Assembly (NCBI GenBank): GCA_013813185.1
Contig: JACCSD010000303.1
Span: 1-12,726, forward strand
Reading direction: 5' to 3'
DNA: 12,726 nt
Source: Burkholderiaceae bacterium
Lineage (GTDB): Bacteria; Pseudomonadota; Gammaproteobacteria; Burkholderiales; Burkholderiaceae_F
Both the position numbers and the translations under genes were made by a program. Under the pieces are notes generated by a model that worked only from the letters and a program-made list of their open reading frames with translations, did not search any database and had not been told where the DNA came from. Of this stretch, positions 5,863 to 12,726 are shown one piece after another (positions within the stretch are counted from its first letter, which is position 1; each line of letters opens with the position of its first letter).

Positions 5863-6495
5863 ATGCAGACAACGATTCGAGTCCTACCTTTTCCTGCCGC
5901 CGTGGTGGTAGCTCTGACAGCAGCCGTCCTTTTGTCCGCGTGCGCTTCGACGCGCATGGACGCCCAGTGGACTAATCCCGACTATCAAGGCCGGAATGTG
6001 CGTGGCGCTTCGGTACTTGTCGCCTGCGAAGCGCAGGACTTGACGCTGCAGCGCATCTGCGAAGATCAACTGGCTGCGGCAGTCTCGGCACGAGGTGCGA
6101 AACCGACGCTGAACTCGCAGCTTTCGCCGGCGACTGGCACACCTACAGGAGCAGATCCGTACCTCGCAGCGGCCAAACGCGTCGGCGCGCGGGCGATAGT
6201 TCGCATGACGCTGAGCTCGGGCCAGCTGGTGGCGGTTGATAGCGGCCCTTCGGTCGGTATCGGTGGCGGCGGCGGCTCGGGGCGATCCTTTGGCGGCATT
6301 GGGATCTCGTTTCCGATCGGTGGTTCGCGTGCGAGTCAGGCGTATGGTGCCGAAACCGCTCTGATCGATCCGGCAAATGGAGCAACGATGTGGTCCGGAC
6401 GTGCGAGCAGCTCAACTGCCCAGAATGCGACGGGCCAGATTGCGGAGCTTGCCCAAACGACTGTGGAGGCCCTTCAAGGCACCGGATTGCTTTAA
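5863..6495 (+). CDS. Putative outer-membrane lipoprotein, function unknown
   Basis: Protein of 210 residues with a lipoprotein signal: a hydrophobic stretch followed by the lipobox LSAC, giving a lipidated Cys27. Ala at position +2 predicts outer-membrane sorting. The ATG at 5863 is preferred over the GTG at 5857, because GAGG at 5854-5857 lies just before it. The mature part begins with RMDAQWTNPDYQGR and has an alpha/beta-looking section. A glycine-rich segment (VGIGGGGGSGRSFGGIGISF, 131-150) is followed by a strand-rich end with ETALIDPANGATMWSGRASS. The glycine-rich linker and the end resemble DUF4136-type lipoproteins; this is pattern memory, not a search. It stands alone on the plus strand, converging on tatD, so its partners are unknown. 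Confidence 0.78.
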   Translation: MQTTIRVLPFPAAVVVALTAAVLLSACASTRMDAQWTNPDYQGRNVRGASVLVACEAQDLTLQRICEDQLAAAVSARGAKPTLNSQLSPATGTPTGADPYLAAAKRVGARAIVRMTLSSGQLVAVDSGPSVGIGGGGGSGRSFGGIGISFPIGGSRASQAYGAETALIDPANGATMWSGRASSSTAQNATGQIAELAQTTVEALQGTGLL

Positions 6496-6556
6496 GCAGC
6501 ACTCGAAGAGACGGCGGCAACCTATTGATTAATAAAGCGCCTCAGACTGCGCGGAG

Positions 6557-7345
6557 TTACGATACTTCTGAAGCTGTAGTTCTAAAGCCCTTGAAAAGAT
6601 TGTAGAAATTTTTCGTCGAGCTAGCGGCAACTTGGTCGACGCTCACTTTCTTTAACTCGGCCAACTTCTCTGCGACTTTCGGCACGAAGCCGGGTTCGTT
6701 GGTCTTCCCACGGTGCGGCACCGGCGCAAGATAAGGAGAGTCGGTCTCGATCAGCAATCTGTCCAGCGGGACGGCACGCGCCACTTCCTGCAGCTCGCGC
6801 GCATTCTTGAACGTGACGATTCCTGAAAACGATATGTAAAAGCCGAGCGCCATCGCTGCCTCCGCGACCGCCAGCGACTCGGTGAAGCAGTGCATGACGC
6901 CCCCTGCTTCTTGCGCGCCCTCCTCCTTCATCAGCCGGATCGTGTCGTCTGATGACGCCCGCGTATGAATGATCAGCGGCTTGCCGCATTGCCGTGCCGC
7001 GCGGATGTGCGTGCGAAACCGGTCGCGCTGCCATTCGAGCGGCTCCCGCAGACGAAAATAGTCGAGCCCTGTTTCGCCGATGGCCACCACCTTCGGGTGA
7101 TCGGCGAGCGCGGTGAGGCGGTCGATCGTCGGTTCTTCAGTGTCCTGATAATCGGGATGAACGCCGACCGACGCGACAATATGGCTGTGTTGCTCGGCTA
7201 CGGCGAGCACAGCGGGAAACTCTTCCAGGGTCGTGCAAATGTTCAACGCGGCGACGACCTTGTTGGCGCGCATTCGGTGCAACACGCCTGGCAAGTCTTG
7301 CGCTAGCTCGGGAAACGACAAGTGACAGTGGGAATCTACGTACAT
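6557..7345 (-). CDS. tatD: TatD-family metal-dependent hydrolase (DNase)
   Basis: Cytoplasmic metallo-hydrolase of 262 residues, a TIM-barrel enzyme of the amidohydrolase superfamily with 3'-5' exonuclease or DNase activity in studied members. Metal ligands are visible in order: the HxH pair in DSHCHL (His6, His8), Glu91 in GETGLDY, His127 in IIHTR, His152 in MHCF and Asp202 in ETDSPYLAP. Length is typical. It is the last gene of the minus-strand block, 40 bp behind pilZ, and a stem-loop lies in that gap. The order holB-pilZ-tatD is also known from Pseudomonas. The start is the ATG at 7345, giving the standard MYVDSHCHL opening. No strong Shine-Dalgarno is visible. TatD is not a subunit of the Tat translocase despite its name. 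Confidence 0.95.
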   Translation of the reverse strand: MYVDSHCHLSFPELAQDLPGVLHRMRANKVVAALNICTTLEEFPAVLAVAEQHSHIVASVGVHPDYQDTEEPTIDRLTALADHPKVVAIGETGLDYFRLREPLEWQRDRFRTHIRAARQCGKPLIIHTRASSDDTIRLMKEEGAQEAGGVMHCFTESLAVAEAAMALGFYISFSGIVTFKNARELQEVARAVPLDRLLIETDSPYLAPVPHRGKTNEPGFVPKVAEKLAELKKVSVDQVAASSTKNFYNLFKGFRTTASEVS

Positions 7346-7356
7346 AAACTCGTGTT

Positions 7357-7375
7357 GCCGGGCCGTCAGGCCGGC
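7357..7375 (-). other. Stem-loop in the pilZ-tatD gap
   Basis: On the minus strand GCCG-GCC pairs with GGC-(C)-CGGC around a TGAC loop. That gives seven base pairs with one bulged C. It ends 11 bases before the tatD start and has no U-run. It may protect the upstream message or affect tatD translation; neither is shown. Confidence 0.4.
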
Positions 7376-7385
7376 GCCCTGAGTC

Positions 7386-7775
7386 TTACAACGTATGCGT
7401 CGGGCGCGCGGACTTCAGGGCGCCGCCGAGTGCGTCCTCGATGCGCTTGCGGGCATTCAGTCCCGTCTCATCGGCAGGAAAGTGAACGCCGATTCCGGGC
7501 GTTTTGCTGCCACCCGCGGCAGGGCTGATCCAGACGACTTTGCCGGCGACCGGAATGCGCGTCGGATCGTCGAGCAGCGTCAGGATCAGGTACACATCGT
7601 CGCCCAACTGATAGGGACGCGTGGTCGGAACGAACATGCCGCCGCTTTTCAGATACGGCATGTACGCCGCGTACAGAGCGGCCTTTTCCTTGATCGACAG
7701 CGATAGCACAGCCGGGCGCGCGCCGCCTGCTGCTGCTGCAGCCTGTCCATTCCCGCCCTTGCCGCCGTCGTTCAT
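7386..7775 (-). CDS. pilZ: PilZ-domain protein, type IV pilus type
   Basis: Protein of 129 residues corresponding to the original PilZ of type IV pilus biogenesis. Its known relatives work with FimX and PilB in pseudomonads and xanthomonads. The domain runs from about residue 23 to 115, with LSLSIKEKAALYAAYMPYL, GGMFVPT, and GKVVWISP followed by GIGVHFP. The c-di-GMP signatures RxxxR and D/NxSxxG are absent. This is typical of this subtype, which does not bind the nucleotide by itself. The N-terminus is a Gly/Ala-rich tail. Its ATG directly abuts the holB stop, so translation is coupled to holB. The 40 bp to tatD contain a stem-loop. A pilus is not encoded in the window, so the role is taken from family and gene order. 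Confidence 0.88.
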   Translation of the reverse strand: MNDGGKGGNGQAAAAAGGARPAVLSLSIKEKAALYAAYMPYLKSGGMFVPTTRPYQLGDDVYLILTLLDDPTRIPVAGKVVWISPAAGGSKTPGIGVHFPADETGLNARKRIEDALGGALKSARPTHTL

Positions 7776-8864
7776 CTAGCTGTGGTCACTCCGCGTGGGG
7801 CGCATCGCTTCGGCATAACCGAGCAATGCGCTTTCAACTACCAGGCGCGCGTTCAGCGGATGATCGCTGACTGCTTGTGTTTGCGCCAGTGCCGCCGCCC
7901 AGTCAACCACCCGAGACGGCTCGATCGCACGCGCAAGAGTCGACACCGCGCGCTGGTGCTGTGGATAGTAACGAACGCGCCCCGCCAGCCTTTCCGCTAA
8001 TAAGTCCCATCCCCACCGCTGTAACAGACGGATCGCCGGCGCCACAGCAATGTCTTTCGGTACCGAGCTGACGATCTGCGCCCCGGTTAACGCCGCCCCG
8101 CGAGCCAACAGCTTGAGCAGCACCTCGTGCAGCCCCGGGTCAAGCGCCTGGCGTTGTTCAGGCGCGATCTCTTCGGCGATTCCGACCGGCGCGCCGCCCG
8201 CTTCCGCCAGCCGCGCCTCGGCGCCTTCAACGCCGATCGATCTGAGCCACGCCAGTGCCTGTGCGCGACTCGGACTCGGCGCACGCAACAACACGCAGCG
8301 CGACAGAATCGTCGGCAACACCGCATCGAGCTGATCGCTAACAGCGAGAAATATCGTGCCGGGCGGCGGTTCCTCCAGCATCTTCAGCAGTGCATTGGAT
8401 GCAGGAGCATTCAACGCCTCGGCCGGCATCAGCAGCACGACACGCCGGCCGCCTCGATGCGACGAGATCGACAGAAACTCACTGATCTTGCGTACCTGGT
8501 TGATCACGATTTCGCGGCTCGGCTTTGCGCCTTTGCTCGAACGTGGTTCGGATTGATCGACCTGGCTGTCCTCGCCGTTCACGTCCGCATCACCGCGATT
8601 CGGCATCGACGCCGCCGGGGTTAGCCAGCGCAGGTCGGGATGGTTATCGGCAGCCACCAGTTGGCAACCGGCACAGTGACCGCACGGCGCGGCATCATCA
8701 ACCGGGGTCTCGCACAGCAGCAGTTGCGCAAACAACTTCGCCAGATGCCGCTTCCCGATGCCGCGCCCCCCATGCAGCAGCAGCGCATGCGGAAGCCGCT
8801 CGCGCCAGCCCACCAACTGCGGCCAGAGCTCTTCCTGCCACGGCAGCGGGATCAGCCGTTCCAT
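7776..8864 (-). CDS. holB: DNA polymerase III subunit delta prime
   Basis: Clamp-loader subunit of 362 residues. Together with delta and the gamma/tau subunits it opens and loads the beta sliding clamp. Seen in the sequence: an N-terminal AAA+ core with a P-loop remnant GGRGIGKR (32-39, with Arg where Ser/Thr is usual, fitting a subunit that need not hydrolyse ATP), a zinc module with Cys51, Cys61, Cys64 and Cys67, NALLKMLEEPP (157-167), and the SRC motif (188-190) whose arginine acts on the neighbouring subunit. A hydrophilic insert at about 83-115, rich in Asp, Ser and Lys, precedes the KPSREI segment; similar inserts occur in Burkholderia HolB as I recall. It overlaps the end of tmk by 13 bp and abuts pilZ. 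Confidence 0.94.
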   Translation of the reverse strand: MERLIPLPWQEELWPQLVGWRERLPHALLLHGGRGIGKRHLAKLFAQLLLCETPVDDAAPCGHCAGCQLVAADNHPDLRWLTPAASMPNRGDADVNGEDSQVDQSEPRSSKGAKPSREIVINQVRKISEFLSISSHRGGRRVVLLMPAEALNAPASNALLKMLEEPPPGTIFLAVSDQLDAVLPTILSRCVLLRAPSPSRAQALAWLRSIGVEGAEARLAEAGGAPVGIAEEIAPEQRQALDPGLHEVLLKLLARGAALTGAQIVSSVPKDIAVAPAIRLLQRWGWDLLAERLAGRVRYYPQHQRAVSTLARAIEPSRVVDWAAALAQTQAVSDHPLNARLVVESALLGYAEAMRPTRSDHS

Positions 8865-9469
8865 TGCCGCATTAGATGATCGAGCTGCTCACGCACGGAC
8901 TCGGGCGCCTGCTCGCCGTCTACGATGACGAAGCGGGCAGGATTCGCCGCAGCTCGCTTCAAATACATTGCTCGCACTGCGCCGAAGAACGCAATCGGTT
9001 CGGCCTCGAACCGGTCGGCCGACCGTGCCCGCGCAAGACGCTTCGCCGCCACTTCGGGCGCGACGTCGAAAAGAATCGTCAGATCCGGTTGCAGATCCGG
9101 ATGAACCCACTGCTCAAGCTCCGCGATGCTGCGCTCATCGACACCCCGGCCGCCGGCCTGATATGCATACGTGGCGTCGGTGAAGCGGTCGCACAGAATC
9201 CATTGCCCCGCTGCGAGTGCCGGCCGAATCACTCGCGCGAGATGCTCGGCGCGCGCCGCAAACATCAACATCGTCTCGGTCTCACGTGTCATCGCCTGGT
9301 TGATCACCAGCTCACGCAACGATTCACCGATCGGTGTTCCGCCAGGTTCGCGCGTCAACCGCGCTGTCACGCCGCGCGCGCGCAGCGCTTCGGCCACCGC
9401 ATCGATATGCGTGCTCTTGCCGGACCCATCGATTCCCTCGAACGTGATGAAGCGGCCGCGCTCGGTCAT
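8852..9469 (-). CDS. tmk: Thymidylate kinase (dTMP kinase)
   Basis: Phosphorylates dTMP to dTDP with ATP, an essential step of dTTP supply in the cytoplasm. The 205-residue protein shows the P-loop GIDGSGKST (12-20), the TREPGGTP motif (39-46) for substrate binding, CDRFTDATYAYQ (93-104) with the catalytic DR pair, and an arginine-bearing LID region LARARSADRFEAEP. I chose the ATG at 9469 because it forms an ATGA overlap with the mltG stop and gives the usual short MTERGRFITF opening. An in-frame ATG at 9481 would add four residues (MLPP) and has no better ribosome site. The gene lies between mltG and holB, as in many proteobacteria, so dTTP supply and replication subunits share a message. 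Confidence 0.95.
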   Translation of the reverse strand: MTERGRFITFEGIDGSGKSTHIDAVAEALRARGVTARLTREPGGTPIGESLRELVINQAMTRETETMLMFAARAEHLARVIRPALAAGQWILCDRFTDATYAYQAGGRGVDERSIAELEQWVHPDLQPDLTILFDVAPEVAAKRLARARSADRFEAEPIAFFGAVRAMYLKRAAANPARFVIVDGEQAPESVREQLDHLMRQWNG

Positions 9470-10476
9470 CGGCGGCAGCATCGCTGATACGTGTCGACCG
9501 CTCGATTGTGTTCCGCCAGCGTCGCCGAAAACTGCGACGTGCCGTCGCCACGCGATACGAAATACAGCGCCGTCGTGCTTGCCGGGCGCAGCGCTGCCTC
9601 GATCGAGGCGCGCCCCGGCAACGCAATCGGCGTCGGCGGGAGTCCGGCACGGGTATACGAGTTGTACGGCCCATCGGCGAGCAGGTCGCGCTTGCGCAAG
9701 TTGCCGTCGAACGACGGTCCGATTCCATAAATCACCGAAGGATCGGTTTGCAGCAGCATGCGGAGCCGCAGGCGGTTGACGAACACTCCGCCAATCATCG
9801 CCCGCTCCGCCGCCTGTCCCGTCTCCTTCTCGATGATCGACGCCATGATCAGCGCCTCGTACGGGTTCGCATACGGCATATCGGGCGCCCGGCTAGCCCA
9901 TGCCTCGTGCAATAGCTTCGCTTGCGCGCGATACGCCTGCCGGTAGATGTCGAGATCGGACGTGCCGGGGTCATAAACGTACGTTTCCGGCGCGAACAAT
10001 CCTTCCGGGTGCGTCTCGCTGGCGCCGATCGCCTTCAGCAGCCCTTCGTCCGACATGCGAGCGGAGTCCTGCTTGAGCTGTGTTTGCGCCGACAGCAAAG
10101 CCCGCATTTCGCGAAACGCAATGCCCTCGACCAGCGTCAAGCGCTCGCGAACGACGTCGCCGGCCCGCAACTTGACCAGCAGCCCGCCCAAACTCACGCC
10201 ACGTTCGACCGAATAGCGCCCCGCACGCAACGATTGAGCTGCGCCGGTGAGGCGCGCTGCCGCGACCATCGCGTTCGGATTCAATTCGATACCCGCAGCC
10301 TGCGCGGCGTGCGCGATGCTGCGCACGGAGCTGCCCGCCGCCACGCGAAACTCGACGCGCTCCGATTTGAACGGCAGCGGACGCTCGAACAAATACCAGC
10401 GCCCGATCAAACCCGCCGCAAACAGCGTAAGGCCGCCGAACAGCAGCACGCTGATCCATGCACGCGCGCGCTTCAT
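9466..10476 (-). CDS. mltG: Endolytic murein transglycosylase MltG
   Basis: Inner-membrane lytic transglycosylase of 336 residues that cleaves nascent glycan strands and is thought to set their length. There is one N-terminal membrane anchor (about residues 8-27) and then a periplasmic part. A LysM-like region (40-115, including SLRAGRYSV) is followed by the YceG catalytic domain with EGLFAPETYVYDPG (158-171), the catalytic-glutamate segment MASIIEKETGQ (211-221), NRLRLRMLLQTDPSVIYG (234-251) and YNSYTRAGLPPTPI (271-284). Length and motifs are normal. It starts 20 bp after hicA on the same strand and ends in an ATGA overlap with tmk. No clear promoter can be seen in the 20-bp gap, so transcription probably enters from within or before hicBA. 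Confidence 0.95.
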   Translation of the reverse strand: MKRARAWISVLLFGGLTLFAAGLIGRWYLFERPLPFKSERVEFRVAAGSSVRSIAHAAQAAGIELNPNAMVAAARLTGAAQSLRAGRYSVERGVSLGGLLVKLRAGDVVRERLTLVEGIAFREMRALLSAQTQLKQDSARMSDEGLLKAIGASETHPEGLFAPETYVYDPGTSDLDIYRQAYRAQAKLLHEAWASRAPDMPYANPYEALIMASIIEKETGQAAERAMIGGVFVNRLRLRMLLQTDPSVIYGIGPSFDGNLRKRDLLADGPYNSYTRAGLPPTPIALPGRASIEAALRPASTTALYFVSRGDGTSQFSATLAEHNRAVDTYQRCCRR

Positions 10477-10496
10477 CGCCTAGCGAGGTGGCGCGC

Positions 10497-10709
10497 CTAC
10501 AGATCTGTCGGCGTTAGGCCAGTGTGTTTCGCGACTCGTGACAGCATCTTTGGACCGATTTCCTCGCCGTCGTGAAATGCGAACACAAAGTCCGGCCAGC
10601 CGGCGCGCGCCAGTGTGCGGTGTGAACCCGACTGGCGTTTGACCTGCCAGCCAATCGAAACAAGCGCCGCAAAAACGCGCCGGGCCTTGCAGGAAGGCCA
10701 TCGGCTCAC
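10497..10709 (-). CDS. hicA: HicA-family mRNA interferase toxin
   Basis: Small double-stranded-RNA-binding-fold toxin of 70 residues that cuts mRNA and tmRNA in characterised members. The helix RRVFAALVSIGWQVKRQ is followed by GSHR, whose His30 is the catalytic residue of the family. Next come a strand with FVFAFHDGEEIGPKML and a final helix RVAKHTGL. The start is a GTG at 10709 that forms a GTGA overlap with the hicB stop. An in-frame ATG is not available nearby. The order antitoxin first, toxin second is the reverse of E. coli hicAB but common elsewhere. The gene looks intact. It ends 20 bp before mltG. Confidence 0.9.
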   Translation of the reverse strand: MSRWPSCKARRVFAALVSIGWQVKRQSGSHRTLARAGWPDFVFAFHDGEEIGPKMLSRVAKHTGLTPTDL

Positions 10710-10912
10710 GCCGCGGCGATTGAGATTGAAATTGACTGAGGACGGCTCTCACCATGTTCAAGGCGCTCCGCCAAGACGCGCAACGCAAGAATCTCGGCTC
10801 TCGCCATCGCACTGTCTGCCGAATCCCCATATGCCAAGACACCAGACAACTGGGGCACCTCCGCGAGCCACCGGCCATCGTCTTCCTGTTCGCACTCGAT
10901 ATCGAGCTTCAT
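10706..10912 (-). CDS. hicB: HicB-family antitoxin, short form
   Basis: Antitoxin of 68 residues that should bind and mask HicA. The sequence MKLDIECEQEDDGRWLAEVP and the following LSGVLAYGDSADSAMARAE form the partial RNase-H-like fold of HicB, and ALRVLAERLEHGE completes its last helix. The protein ends right there. The C-terminal ribbon-helix-helix or HTH module of longer HicB proteins is missing, so DNA binding and autoregulation by the usual route are not expected. A modest AAGGA lies 12 bases before the ATG. It is divergent from ygfZ, with about 106 bp between the two starts that must hold both promoters. Confidence 0.9.
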   Translation of the reverse strand: MKLDIECEQEDDGRWLAEVPQLSGVLAYGDSADSAMARAEILALRVLAERLEHGESRPQSISISIAAA

Positions 10913-11018
10913 CAGTCAGCCCATGTCCTTCAATGGTCGAATTCTAGGCCACGAGGACAGCAGCCCAGCCATCCTATTTGGACTAATCTAACCACCAAAT
11001 TCACGCAGCAGATTTCTA
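10913..11018. promoter_or_regulatory. Divergent intergenic region between hicB and ygfZ
   Basis: This 106-bp gap should contain promoters for the minus-strand hicBA-mltG block and for ygfZ. It becomes AT-richer near 10975-11016. I cannot assign reliable -35/-10 boxes and see no strong inverted repeat that would mark a HicB operator. Confidence 0.45.
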
Positions 11019-11975
11019 GTGTCCACCCCAGCCTCTCCTGTTCACTCAGCCGCGCTTATCGCGCTACCGGAGCTTGGCGTCGTTTCGGTCACAGGCGCGG
11101 ATGCGGTTTCGTTCCTGCAGTCGCAGCTTACGAACGACGTAGCCCGGTTGACGCCCGACCGGGTGCAGTTGTCAGGCTACTGCACGCCAAAGGGCCGCTT
11201 GCTCGCGACGTTTCATCAATGGCGCCTCGATGACGGCGTGTTCTTGCGCATGCCGCGTGAAATCATTGGTTCGGTGGTCAAGCGGCTGTCGATGTTCGTA
11301 TTGCGCGCAAAGGCAAAGGTCACCGATGTCAGCGACGCTTGGACCACGTATGCGGTGCTCGGCGAAGACACCGCCCTGCTCTCGCACGCCGGGCTCGAGG
11401 TTCCAGAGTCACCCTGGACATCGGCTTTGAGCGGTACCGCCCGCGCCGACCGGATGCTGCCGGCACCCGACGGCGTGCCGCGCTTCTTGCTAACGTTGCC
11501 GACAGACACGCCATTAGCGGCATCCGTGAGGGTGGCCCAAGCTTCCAGCAAGCTCTGGTGGTTGAGCGAAATCGAAGCGGCAGTGCCTACAATCTTTGCA
11601 GCAACGCAGGAGAAATTTGTTCCGCAGATGATCAACTTCGAAGTGCTCGGCGGCGTCGATTTCAAAAAGGGGTGCTATCCGGGGCAGGAGATCGTTGCGC
11701 GCAGCCAGTATCTGGGCAAGCTCAAGCGGCGCATGAACATCGCGCACGTCGATGCGACCGATGTTGAATCCGCGGCCGACATCTTTCACAGCGGCGGCGC
11801 GCAGCCGATCGGCGCGGTCGTCATGGCGGCCGAGTCGCCCGCGGGCGGCAGCGCGTTGTTGTTCGAGGCGCCGATCGATCGGCTCGAATCGGGCTCGCTG
11901 CATCTGCGCGGCGCGGACGGCCCGCGGCTGACAGTCCGTCCGCTACCGTATGCGCTGTTCGATCCGACGGAGTAG
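11019..11975 (+). CDS. ygfZ: Folate-binding protein YgfZ (Fe-S cluster maintenance)
   Basis: Cytoplasmic protein of 318 residues related to the T-protein of glycine cleavage. In E. coli YgfZ supports the assembly or repair of certain Fe-S enzymes in a folate-dependent way. The N-terminal half has SVTGADAVSFLQSQLTNDV and GYCTPKGRLLATF (53-65). The family signature is KGCYPGQEIVARS (217-229), with Cys219 as the essential residue. A C-terminal barrel-like section follows. The start is a GTG at 11019 with no strong ribosome site; the next candidates would cut into the conserved domain. It is divergent from hicBA-mltG, and an NRDE-family gene follows after 12 bp, probably in the same operon. Confidence 0.93.
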   Translation: MSTPASPVHSAALIALPELGVVSVTGADAVSFLQSQLTNDVARLTPDRVQLSGYCTPKGRLLATFHQWRLDDGVFLRMPREIIGSVVKRLSMFVLRAKAKVTDVSDAWTTYAVLGEDTALLSHAGLEVPESPWTSALSGTARADRMLPAPDGVPRFLLTLPTDTPLAASVRVAQASSKLWWLSEIEAAVPTIFAATQEKFVPQMINFEVLGGVDFKKGCYPGQEIVARSQYLGKLKRRMNIAHVDATDVESAADIFHSGGAQPIGAVVMAAESPAGGSALLFEAPIDRLESGSLHLRGADGPRLTVRPLPYALFDPTE

Positions 11976-11987
11976 GAAGCACGCTCG

Positions 11988-12726
11988 ATGTGCCTGATGG
12001 TTTTCGCGTGGCGCTCGCATCCGGATTACCCGCTGATCCTGGCGGCCAATCGCGACGAGTTTTATCTGCGTCGAACTCGCCCGGCCGCGTGGTGGGGCCA
12101 TGCCGTGTCGGTACTGGCGGGTCACGACGAGGAAGCGGGCGGAACCTGGCTCGGCATCACGCGTCGCGGGCGCTTTGCCGCACTAACCAACGTGCGCGCG
12201 CCGAGCGAACGCAATCCACACGCGCCGTCGCGCGGGACGCTCGTACTGTCGGCGTTGCAAACGCCTGATTCGCCGGCGACGTGGCTCGCATCGAATGCCG
12301 CGCGCATGAGCGCGTACAACGGTTTCAATTTGCTGCTGGGCGACGTTGGACCGGTGGGGAACATTGACGGTGCCGCTGAGCCGCGTCTCGACTACTTCAC
12401 GAACCGCGGCGGCGTGCCTGCCCGCTCGCTCGCGCCTGGCGTTTATGGTTTGTCCAACGCAGCGCTCGATACACCCTGGCCCAAAGTGACGCGCGCGGTT
12501 GCGCGCTTTGCTTGCTCGATCGCATCCCGGGTCGATCTCGAACTGCTCATGCGACTGCTGGAGAATCGAGAGCTCGCGCGCGACATCGAGCTTCCGTCCA
12601 CCGGAGTTCCGTACGAATGGGAGCGCGCGCTGTCGTCGATCCAGATTCGCGCCAACGGCTACGGCACGCGCGCCAGCACGGTGATCACGGTGCGCAACGA
12701 CGGGCTGACGACATTTTTCGAGCGTA
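11988..12726 (+). CDS. NRDE (TANGO2-like) family protein, cut by the window end
   Basis: The frame stays open from the ATG at 11988 to the last base: 246 codons and no stop, so the gene is partial at its 3' end. A GTAGGAAG stretch overlapping the ygfZ stop can serve as ribosome site. The N-terminus MCLMVFAW places a cysteine at position 2, as in Ntn-hydrolase-like relatives. LILAANRDEFYLRR (17-30) is the family-naming motif, GGTWLGITRRGRFAALTN (51-68) follows, and YGTRASTVITV comes near the end. Eukaryotic TANGO2 relatives have been linked to heme trafficking; the bacterial role is unsettled. The link to ygfZ, an Fe-S maintenance gene 12 bp upstream, fits a general metal-cofactor theme, but that is inference. 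Confidence 0.92.
   Translation, partial: MCLMVFAWRSHPDYPLILAANRDEFYLRRTRPAAWWGHAVSVLAGHDEEAGGTWLGITRRGRFAALTNVRAPSERNPHAPSRGTLVLSALQTPDSPATWLASNAARMSAYNGFNLLLGDVGPVGNIDGAAEPRLDYFTNRGGVPARSLAPGVYGLSNAALDTPWPKVTRAVARFACSIASRVDLELLMRLLENRELARDIELPSTGVPYEWERALSSIQIRANGYGTRASTVITVRNDGLTTFFER

Noticed and set aside
6496..6556. Bidirectional terminator between the lipoprotein gene and tatD
   Set aside because: The only pairing is GCGC with GCGC around an 8-base loop, with no flanking U- or A-tract adjoining the stem; too weak to call.
8876..9487. 203-codon plus-strand frame opposite tmk
   Set aside because: Antisense shadow of tmk, which carries all kinase motifs on the other strand.
10480..10878. 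132-codon minus-strand frame across hicA and hicB
   Set aside because: Runs in another frame through both genes. The hicB and hicA frames have clear family motifs and a coupled stop/start, while this one has none.
1..12726. tRNA, rRNA or CRISPR array
   Set aside because: No T-arm-like GGTTCGAATCC context with a matching acceptor, no rRNA-like stretches and no regularly spaced repeats were found by reading.

Overview
The window looks like a chromosomal segment of a betaproteobacterium of the order Burkholderiales, most likely Burkholderiaceae. The reasons are high GC, the minus-strand block mltG-tmk-holB-pilZ-tatD, and its divergent partner ygfZ followed by an NRDE-family gene. I know this arrangement from Burkholderia-like genomes. 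Species cannot be fixed from the sequence alone.

Layout. (1) 1-1790 is decayed accessory DNA. It holds an intact vapB antitoxin, a vapC toxin broken by two frameshifts and two stop codons, an uninformative AT-richer stretch with two palindromes, an XRE-type regulator broken by one stop codon, and a DDE transposase remnant truncated at both ends. (2) 1891-5342 holds a tripartite TRAP uptake system: a 389-residue periplasmic solute-binding protein with a Tat-like signal, a small DctQ and a large DctM. It is preceded by an 86-residue two-helix membrane protein that looks like the first half of DctQ. Two back-to-back stem-loops lie between dctP and dctQ. No regulator or catabolic gene is adjacent, so the substrate is unknown. 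(3) 5343-6495 is a mostly empty spacer followed by an uncharacterised outer-membrane lipoprotein. (4) 6557-10912, minus strand, is the core block: hicB-hicA (toxin-antitoxin), mltG (peptidoglycan), tmk (dTTP synthesis), holB (DNA polymerase III delta prime), pilZ (type IV pilus) and tatD (metal-dependent nuclease). Genes overlap or abut, except for a 20-bp gap before mltG and a 40-bp gap before tatD. (5) 11019 to the end, plus strand, is ygfZ (Fe-S maintenance) and an NRDE/TANGO2-like gene cut by the window edge.

How the parts relate. The core block is a growth operon that links DNA replication, nucleotide supply and wall synthesis. The hicBA module sits at its head on the same strand, so the toxin-antitoxin promoter may feed essential genes. 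The left part is a mobile-element scar with several mutations per gene. The TRAP system beside it is intact, which suggests it is still selected. The best candidate for something new is the half-DctQ protein upstream of dctP, together with the tandem stem-loops that may set the ratio of binding protein to membrane subunits.
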